A stretch of DNA of 64,000 nt from Streptomyces collinus (GTDB lineage Bacteria; Actinomycetota; Actinomycetes; Streptomycetales; Streptomycetaceae): positions 2,480,001 through 2,544,000 of the forward strand of contig NZ_CP133771.1 in assembly GCF_031348265.1 (NCBI RefSeq). The letters run 5' to 3'. Made by a program: the position numbers and the translations under genes. Under the pieces are notes generated by a model. The model did not search any database, was not told the origin of the DNA, and saw only the letters and a program-made list of their open reading frames with translations. The stretch's first letter is position 1; every line of letters starts with the position of its first letter. Positions 59,218-64,000 of the stretch are shown here, in pieces.

Positions 59218-60467
59218 TGCCACGACTCCTTTCCGAACACGGCCTGCTGGCCGCCCGTCGAGCCGATCTCGACGTTGTTTCCGTCCGGGCCGGTGGTGGT
59301 GCCGGTCTCCGGGTCGTACGGGGTGACGTACGCCGCCTGGTTCGCTCCCCCGCCGGAGGCCGACGCGCCCGGGGCGTTCTGCGCGCCCCGCACCGACGAC
59401 TGGCTACCGCGCGGGAGAGTGCAGCGGGCGCCGGTGTTCGCCTCGCGTGTGCTGGTGTCCGCGGGGTCGCGGCGTGCCGTGCCGTACCCCTGAGTGCAGG
59501 CCGGCGGGTCGTCGGCGTTCAGCACCAGGCCGAAGTGGGTGGTGCCGTCGCCCGGGACGACCGTGTAGCTGCCCGCGACCATCAGCGGGAAGGTGACCAA
59601 GGCCTGCTCCACACCGGGGAGGCGGGCCAGCGTGACCTGGCCGCCGCTGATCAGGTTGGCCAGCAGGACCGACAGCTGCGGCCCGGCCGACTTCAGCAGG
59701 GAGTTCAGCTCCTGCGCCGCCGGCCGCGCGTTGCCGATCAGCTTGCGCAGGTCCCCGTCACTGGACTTCAGCTGGGCTGACAGCGACGCCAGATCGCGCG
59801 CGAACGACTTGATCGAAGAGCCCTGGTCGGCCTGCGTCTTGAGGACCTTCCGTGAGTCCTCGATCAGGGCGATCGTCTCCGGCAGTGCCTCGGACGCCGA
59901 CTCGACCAGGGTGTTGCCCGAGTCCACCAGGCGGCCCAGGTTCGGGCCGGTGCCGGCGAACGCCTTGCCCAGTTCGTCGACCGTGACCCCCAGGTCGTCC
60001 TTGCCGACCGAGTTCACCAGGCGGTCCAGGCCGAGGACCATGTCCGTCGTGGACAGCGGCACCCGCGTGCTCTCACGGGGGATCGTGCTGCCCTCCAGCA
60101 GGTACGGGCCGCGGGAGGACCGAGGCTGGAGGTCGACGTACTGCTCGCCCACCGCTGAACGGTTCGCCACCACCGCCAGCGTGTCCGCCGGGATGCGCGG
60201 CGCCCCGTCCTCGATGTCGAGCGTGACCGAGACGCCTTCCCGGCCGGCCAGGCGCAGGGCGCCGACCTTGCCCACCGGCACCCCGCGGTAGGTGACCTCG
60301 GCACCGGGGAACACGCCCCCGGAGTCGGCGAAGTCGGCCCGCACGGTGTAGCCGCGGTCCAGGACCTCGTCCACCAGGCCCGTGTACTCGGCGCCGACGT
60401 ACGACACGCCCACGGCGGTGAGGGTGGCGAAGGCGATCAGTTGCGCCTTGACCGTACGGGTGATCAC
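59190..60467 (-). CDS. mceF: MceF-like lipid-import protein
   Basis: Mce (MlaD-like) protein of 425 residues, last Mce subunit of the operon. One N-terminal membrane helix (AQLIAFATLTAVGVSYVGAEY), an MCE domain (about 38-115: YTVRADFADSGGVFPGAEVTYRGVPVGKV), then a long helical tube-forming part and a Gly/Ala/Asn-rich tail. Six such proteins form a channel that moves lipids or steroids across the envelope. GTG start overlaps the mceE stop (GTGA). Confidence 0.9.
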   Translation of the reverse strand: MITRTVKAQLIAFATLTAVGVSYVGAEYTGLVDEVLDRGYTVRADFADSGGVFPGAEVTYRGVPVGKVGALRLAGREGVSVTLDIEDGAPRIPADTLAVVANRSAVGEQYVDLQPRSSRGPYLLEGSTIPRESTRVPLSTTDMVLGLDRLVNSVGKDDLGVTVDELGKAFAGTGPNLGRLVDSGNTLVESASEALPETIALIEDSRKVLKTQADQGSSIKSFARDLASLSAQLKSSDGDLRKLIGNARPAAQELNSLLKSAGPQLSVLLANLISGGQVTLARLPGVEQALVTFPLMVAGSYTVVPGDGTTHFGLVLNADDPPACTQGYGTARRDPADTSTREANTGARCTLPRGSQSSVRGAQNAPGASASGGGANQAAYVTPYDPETGTTTGPDGNNVEIGSTGGQQAVFGKESWQWLLVGPMA

Positions 60468-61759
60468 GGCCGGACCCCCTTCAGCATCAGCTCGGCGAGT
60501 TCGAGGTCGATCCCCTCGGGCCAGTCGCCCCCGGTGCGGTGGCCGCCGGAGCCGTAGCCGGCGGTGCACACCGGCGGACACAGCGGGTCGTCACCGCCCG
60601 AGGGTGCCGACGGCACGCTCGGACCGCTCGGCAGCGCGGTGGGCTTCGGCACGTCCGGCAGATCCGGTGCCTCCGGGAGATCCGGTACGTCCGGCAGGTC
60701 CGGGGCCTCGGGAAGCTCCGGTGTCCGCGTGTCCCCGCCGTTCCGGCCGCCCGGCTCGTCCGTCAGGTTGCCGTAGATCCCGGGCAGATCGAGGTCCGCC
60801 GTGATGTGCAGGTTGACGTAGTCGCCCTTGATGGCGTCCACCACGTTGCGCGGGAACGGGTACGTCGTCAGCAGTTCCAGGGAGTTGGGCAGGTCGCTGC
60901 CCGCCTTGTTGAGCTGTCGCAGGATCGGCCGCAGCCGCTTGAGGTTGGCGACCGTGTCCTCGTGGGAGGCGTTGACCACCTTGGTGCCGGTCTTGCCCAG
61001 CTTGGACAGGGCGGTGAGCATCCTCGTCAGATCGCGGCGCTGGTCGGCCAGGACCTTCAGGGCGGGCGGCATCGTGTCGACGGCCTCGGCGATCGTCTTC
61101 TTCTCCTTGCCCAGCCGTTTGGCCAGCCGGTCCACGGCCTTCAGCGCGCGGACGATGTCCTGGCGCTGGTCGTCCAGGCCGCCGATGAAGGTGTCGAGCT
61201 CCTTGAGCAGGGACTTGACCCGGTTCTCCCGGCCTTCCAGGGCCTTGTTCAGCTCCGTGGTGATCGTCTTGAGCTGGGCCACGCCACCGCCGTTGAGCAG
61301 GGCGGACAGCGCGGACAGCACCTCCTCGACCTCCGGGTTGCGGCCGCTGCGGGACAGGGGGATCACGTCGCCGTCGCGGAGCCGGCCGACCGGTGTGCCT
61401 TCCGGCGGCGCGGCCAGCGCGACGTACTTCTCACCGAGCATGCTGGTCTGCCGCAGCCCGGCCACGGCGTTGGCGGGCAGCTTCACCGAGTCGGCGACCC
61501 GGAGGCGGACCCTCGCGTGCCAGCCCTCCAGCTCCACCTTCTCCACCGCGCCCACGGTGACGTTGTCGACCTTGACCGCCGACTGCGGCACCAGGTCGAG
61601 GACGTCGCGGAACTCGACGGTGACGTGGTAGGCACGGCCGTCGTCGGCGGCTCCGCCGGGGAGCGGGACGTCGTACCAGCCGTTGAACTCGCAGCCGGAC
61701 AGCAGCAGTGTCCCGACGGCCGCCCACGCGACGGCCCCGCCCTTGCGCAGCGGCCTCAT
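60464..61759 (-). CDS. mceE: MceE-like lipoprotein
   Basis: Mce protein of 431 residues, marked as the lipoprotein member by LLLSGCEFNGW (lipid Cys at about 23). MCE domain begins YHVTVEFRDVLDLVPQSAVKV; then a helical rod and a Pro-rich tail with tandem LPEAPDLPDVP and PSGPSVPSAPSGG repeats before a Cys-containing end (DDPLCPPVC). Between mceD and mceF with 4-bp overlaps on both sides. Confidence 0.92.
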   Translation of the reverse strand: MRPLRKGGAVAWAAVGTLLLSGCEFNGWYDVPLPGGAADDGRAYHVTVEFRDVLDLVPQSAVKVDNVTVGAVEKVELEGWHARVRLRVADSVKLPANAVAGLRQTSMLGEKYVALAAPPEGTPVGRLRDGDVIPLSRSGRNPEVEEVLSALSALLNGGGVAQLKTITTELNKALEGRENRVKSLLKELDTFIGGLDDQRQDIVRALKAVDRLAKRLGKEKKTIAEAVDTMPPALKVLADQRRDLTRMLTALSKLGKTGTKVVNASHEDTVANLKRLRPILRQLNKAGSDLPNSLELLTTYPFPRNVVDAIKGDYVNLHITADLDLPGIYGNLTDEPGGRNGGDTRTPELPEAPDLPDVPDLPEAPDLPDVPKPTALPSGPSVPSAPSGGDDPLCPPVCTAGYGSGGHRTGGDWPEGIDLELAELMLKGVRP

Positions 61760-62880
61760 GCGCGTGCCCCCAGGATTCCGCCGAGGGTGCGGTCGACCGT
61801 GCCGGTGGCCGCAGTGCCGTCGGGTGCTTCGGGCACTTCGGGCAGGGAGTCGAAGAGGGTCCTCAGGTCCCGGCAGTCGGTCTTCTCCCCTGTCGTCTTC
61901 AGGATCGAGCACAGCAGGGAGGCCGGATCCTGCGGGTGGTCGGGGTTGTTGCGGGTGTCGAGGGTGCCGGCGGCGGGGTTGTAGGCGTTGTTCAGGTTCG
62001 ACATGCCCGTCGGCGCGACCTCCAGCAGCTCCTCCAGCGCCGCCCGCTGGGTGACGAGCACCTTGGTCACCTTGCTCAGGCCCTCCACGTTCGACGTCAG
62101 GGACTTCTTGTTCTTCTTCACGAAGGCGGACACGTCACCGAGGGCCGTGCCGAGGTGTTTCAGCGCGGCCGCCAGGTCCTTGCGCTCGCCCGCGAGTTGC
62201 CCGGCGACCTTGGCGAGGCTGCTGTTGAACGACCGCACGCTCTTGTCGTCCGCCGCCAGCGCCGCCGTGAACACCTGAAGGTTGCGGACCGTGCCGAACA
62301 GGTCCGTGCGGCCGTCGGACAGGGTCGTGACCGCCTCCGAGAGGTCCTCCACCGTCTGGTGCAGGTTCTCGCCCTGGCCGTCGAGGTTGTCGGCGCTGAC
62401 GCCGAGCAGCCGTGACAGGGCGCCGTCCTTGTTGGCGCCCTCGGGTCCCAGCGCCTCGGCCGTGGTGTGCAGGCTGTCGAAGACGCGGTCCAGTTCGACG
62501 GGCACGGCCGTGCGCGACTCGGGGATCTCGTCCCCGTCCCGCAGTACCGGGCCGCTCCGGTACACCGGCAGCAGCTGCACGTAACGGTCGCTGACCACCG
62601 AGGAGTTGATGATCGCGGCCTGTGCGTCCGCCGGGACCTTGCGGTCCGCGTCGTACTCCAGCTCCACCCGCACCCGGCCGCCCTCCGGCGTGATCTTCCT
62701 GACCTCGCCGATCCGCACGCCCAGCACGCGGACGTCCGAGCCGGGATAGATGCCGACGGTGCGGGGGAAGTACGCCGTGACGCGGGCCGGCTCGGTCCGC
62801 GGCCACAGGACACAGGTGAGCGCGGCGACCAGGGCCAGGACGGTCAGCAGGGCCAGGCTCTTCTTCCAGCGGTTGCTCAC
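61756..62880 (-). CDS. mceD: MceD-like protein
   Basis: Mce protein of 374 residues: short N-terminal helix (LALLTVLALVAALTCVLWP), MCE domain RVTAYFPRTVGIYPGSDVRVLGVRIGEV, long helical region (about 120-310) and a variable tail. GTG start overlaps the mceC stop (GTGA), and its stop overlaps mceE (ATGA), so the genes form one translationally coupled operon. Letter assigned by order upstream of the lipoprotein MceE. Confidence 0.9.
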   Translation of the reverse strand: MSNRWKKSLALLTVLALVAALTCVLWPRTEPARVTAYFPRTVGIYPGSDVRVLGVRIGEVRKITPEGGRVRVELEYDADRKVPADAQAAIINSSVVSDRYVQLLPVYRSGPVLRDGDEIPESRTAVPVELDRVFDSLHTTAEALGPEGANKDGALSRLLGVSADNLDGQGENLHQTVEDLSEAVTTLSDGRTDLFGTVRNLQVFTAALAADDKSVRSFNSSLAKVAGQLAGERKDLAAALKHLGTALGDVSAFVKKNKKSLTSNVEGLSKVTKVLVTQRAALEELLEVAPTGMSNLNNAYNPAAGTLDTRNNPDHPQDPASLLCSILKTTGEKTDCRDLRTLFDSLPEVPEAPDGTAATGTVDRTLGGILGARA

Positions 62881-64000
62881 CGCGCACCTCCCGTTCGCGT
62901 CCTCGGTACCACCGGGGCGGCGACCAGGTTCTGGACGTAGGAGTCGAACCAGCGGCCGTTGCCGAGGGTGTTGGTGAAGACGCGTACGTAGGGAGCCAGG
63001 AGCTTGATGCTCCGCTCCAGGCCGGCTTGGTTGCGTTCGAGCATCTTCACCACGGTGTTGAGGCCCTTGAGCGCGGGCCCGATCTCCTTGTCGTTGTCCT
63101 GGACCAGGCCGGAGAGCTGGATGCCGAGCGCGGCGGAGGTCTTCAGCAGCTTGTGGATCGCCGCACGCCGCTTGCTGATCTCCTGGAACAGCTTGTCGCC
63201 GTCCTCGACCAGGGCGGTGAAGTCGCCCGACCGGTCGGCGAGTACGCCCGTCACGCCGTTCGCATGGTCGAGGAGCTCCCCGAGGGCCTTGTCGCGCGAG
63301 GCCACCGTCCGGGAGATCTTCGACAGGCCCTTGATGGACTCCCGTACCTCCTGCGGTGAGTCCTCGAAGGTGGTGGAGATGGTGTCCAGGGCCTTGGCCA
63401 GCCGGTCGGTGTCGACCTTCTCCGTCGTGGTGGTGAGATCGCTGAACGCCTGCACGACGTCGTACGCGGGGACGGTCCGCTCCAGCGGGATCTCGCTGCC
63501 GGGCTCCAGCCGGCCCCGCCCCTTGGGGTGCAAGGCGAGGTACTTGGCGCCGAGGATCGTCTTGACCCGGATCGACGCTCCGGTCCCGGTGCCGAACGCC
63601 GGCTCGTCCTTGATCTTGAAGGTGACCTTCACGTGGTCGCCGTCCAGGTCGACCTCCTCGACCTTGCCGACCTTGACCCCGGCGATCCGCACCTCGTCGC
63701 CCGGCTTGAGACCGCCCGCCTCCGCGAAGGCGGCGCTGTACGTCTCGCCGTCGCCGATCACCGGCAGGCGGTCGGCGTTGAACGCGGCCACGGTCAGCAG
63801 TGCGAGGACGGTGAGTCCGACGGCGCCGATGACGATGGGATTGCGTTCGCGGAAGGGGCGGAGGTGCGGACGGCGGAGCCGTATCCTCGGCAACTTCGGC
63901 GGGTCGACGCGGACCTTGACCAGCGGCTGTGGACGCGGCTTGCGGCGGGGCAGGAGCCGTACCTCCGGCAGCCGTACCCTCGGCAGCTTCGGCGGTTCCA
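62877..64000 (-). CDS. mceC: MceC-like protein with basic Pro-rich N-terminal extension (5' end cut by window)
   Basis: Mce protein of at least 374 residues here; the frame is still open at the window edge. A membrane helix (IVIGAVGLTVLALLTVAAF) and MCE domain (YSAAFAEAGGLKPGDEVRIAGVKVGKV) are followed by a helical rod ending PVVPRTRTGGAR. Before the helix lies an unusual extension of more than 45 residues with two copies of PPKLPR(V/I)RL and many Arg/Pro. A TTG at 63893 is the only start codon in the window but would sit inside this extension, so the true start is probably beyond 64000. Confidence 0.85.
   Translation of the reverse strand, partial: EPPKLPRVRLPEVRLLPRRKPRPQPLVKVRVDPPKLPRIRLRRPHLRPFRERNPIVIGAVGLTVLALLTVAAFNADRLPVIGDGETYSAAFAEAGGLKPGDEVRIAGVKVGKVEEVDLDGDHVKVTFKIKDEPAFGTGTGASIRVKTILGAKYLALHPKGRGRLEPGSEIPLERTVPAYDVVQAFSDLTTTTEKVDTDRLAKALDTISTTFEDSPQEVRESIKGLSKISRTVASRDKALGELLDHANGVTGVLADRSGDFTALVEDGDKLFQEISKRRAAIHKLLKTSAALGIQLSGLVQDNDKEIGPALKGLNTVVKMLERNQAGLERSIKLLAPYVRVFTNTLGNGRWFDSYVQNLVAAPVVPRTRTGGAR

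Noticed and set aside
1..64000. Defence island, prophage or integrative element
   Set aside because: No integrase, transposase, restriction, toxin-antitoxin or phage structural gene was recognised, and composition is even throughout.

Overview
The window is chromosomal DNA from a Streptomyces or very close relative. It has very high GC, third-position GC codon bias, frequent GTG starts and ATGA/GTGA operon overlaps. The gene content is typical of the genus: a mal operon without malK, glnE, glnA2, an AfsR-like regulator and an Mce operon. About 60 protein genes can be supported. I see no rRNA, tRNA, CRISPR array, transposase or prophage. Two genes are cut by the window edges: malG at position 1 and mceC at position 64000.

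Layout. 0-4.3 kb: maltose uptake operon malEFG (minus strand) diverging from its LacI-type repressor malR, with repeated MalR half-sites between them. 4.3-11.3 kb: a PAP2-type membrane protein, glnE (adenylyltransferase controlling glutamine synthetase), two VOC proteins and glnA2. 11.5-13.4 kb: flavohaemoglobin hmp and the nitric-oxide sensor nsrR, convergent around a 162-bp palindrome that fills the gap exactly. 13.6-19.7 kb: a DUF3105/DUF305 pair, a secreted S53 protease, nadE, an 8-bp tandem repeat, and an ArsR-VOC operon with a perfect operator. 19.8-28.8 kb: HAD hydrolase, two MFS efflux pumps, a membrane-anchored EEP phosphatase/nuclease, TetR, panB and a DrrAB-type ABC exporter. 28.8-38.9 kb: a large AfsR/SARP regulator, a DUF6578 protein, a site-2 protease, npdG (F420-dependent NADP reductase), a sialidase-fold protein, map and haem oxygenase. 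39-43 kb: PhzF-like protein and the ferrous-iron importer efeO-efeB-efeU behind an iron box. 43-50 kb: a palindromic non-coding block, lipoprotein, prim-pol-like protein, GDPD, TetR with DUF6243, S37 peptidase, small secreted SH3-like protein and an Rsm22-type methyltransferase. 50-57.8 kb: serine hydrolase (apparent CTG start) coupled to a Bcr/CflA pump, two oxidoreductases, D-Ala-D-Ala carboxypeptidase, NTF2-like, DoxX and MazG-like proteins. 57.9-64 kb: the distal part of an Mce lipid-import operon (mceC-D-E-F and two Mce-associated genes).

Functional threads. Nitrogen control (glnE, glnA2), NO detoxification (hmp, nsrR), iron acquisition (efeOBU, hmuO) and carbon uptake (malEFG/malR) each sit beside recognisable operators. 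Many starts lie 6-8 nt after a -10-like hexamer, which points to leaderless mRNAs and was used to choose start codons. No wholly new system is evident. The less explained parts are the large palindromes at 12.8 and 43.2 kb, the structured orphan segment at 54.8-55.1 kb, the decayed prim-pol-like protein, the CTG-initiated hydrolase and the basic proline-rich N-terminal extension of MceC.
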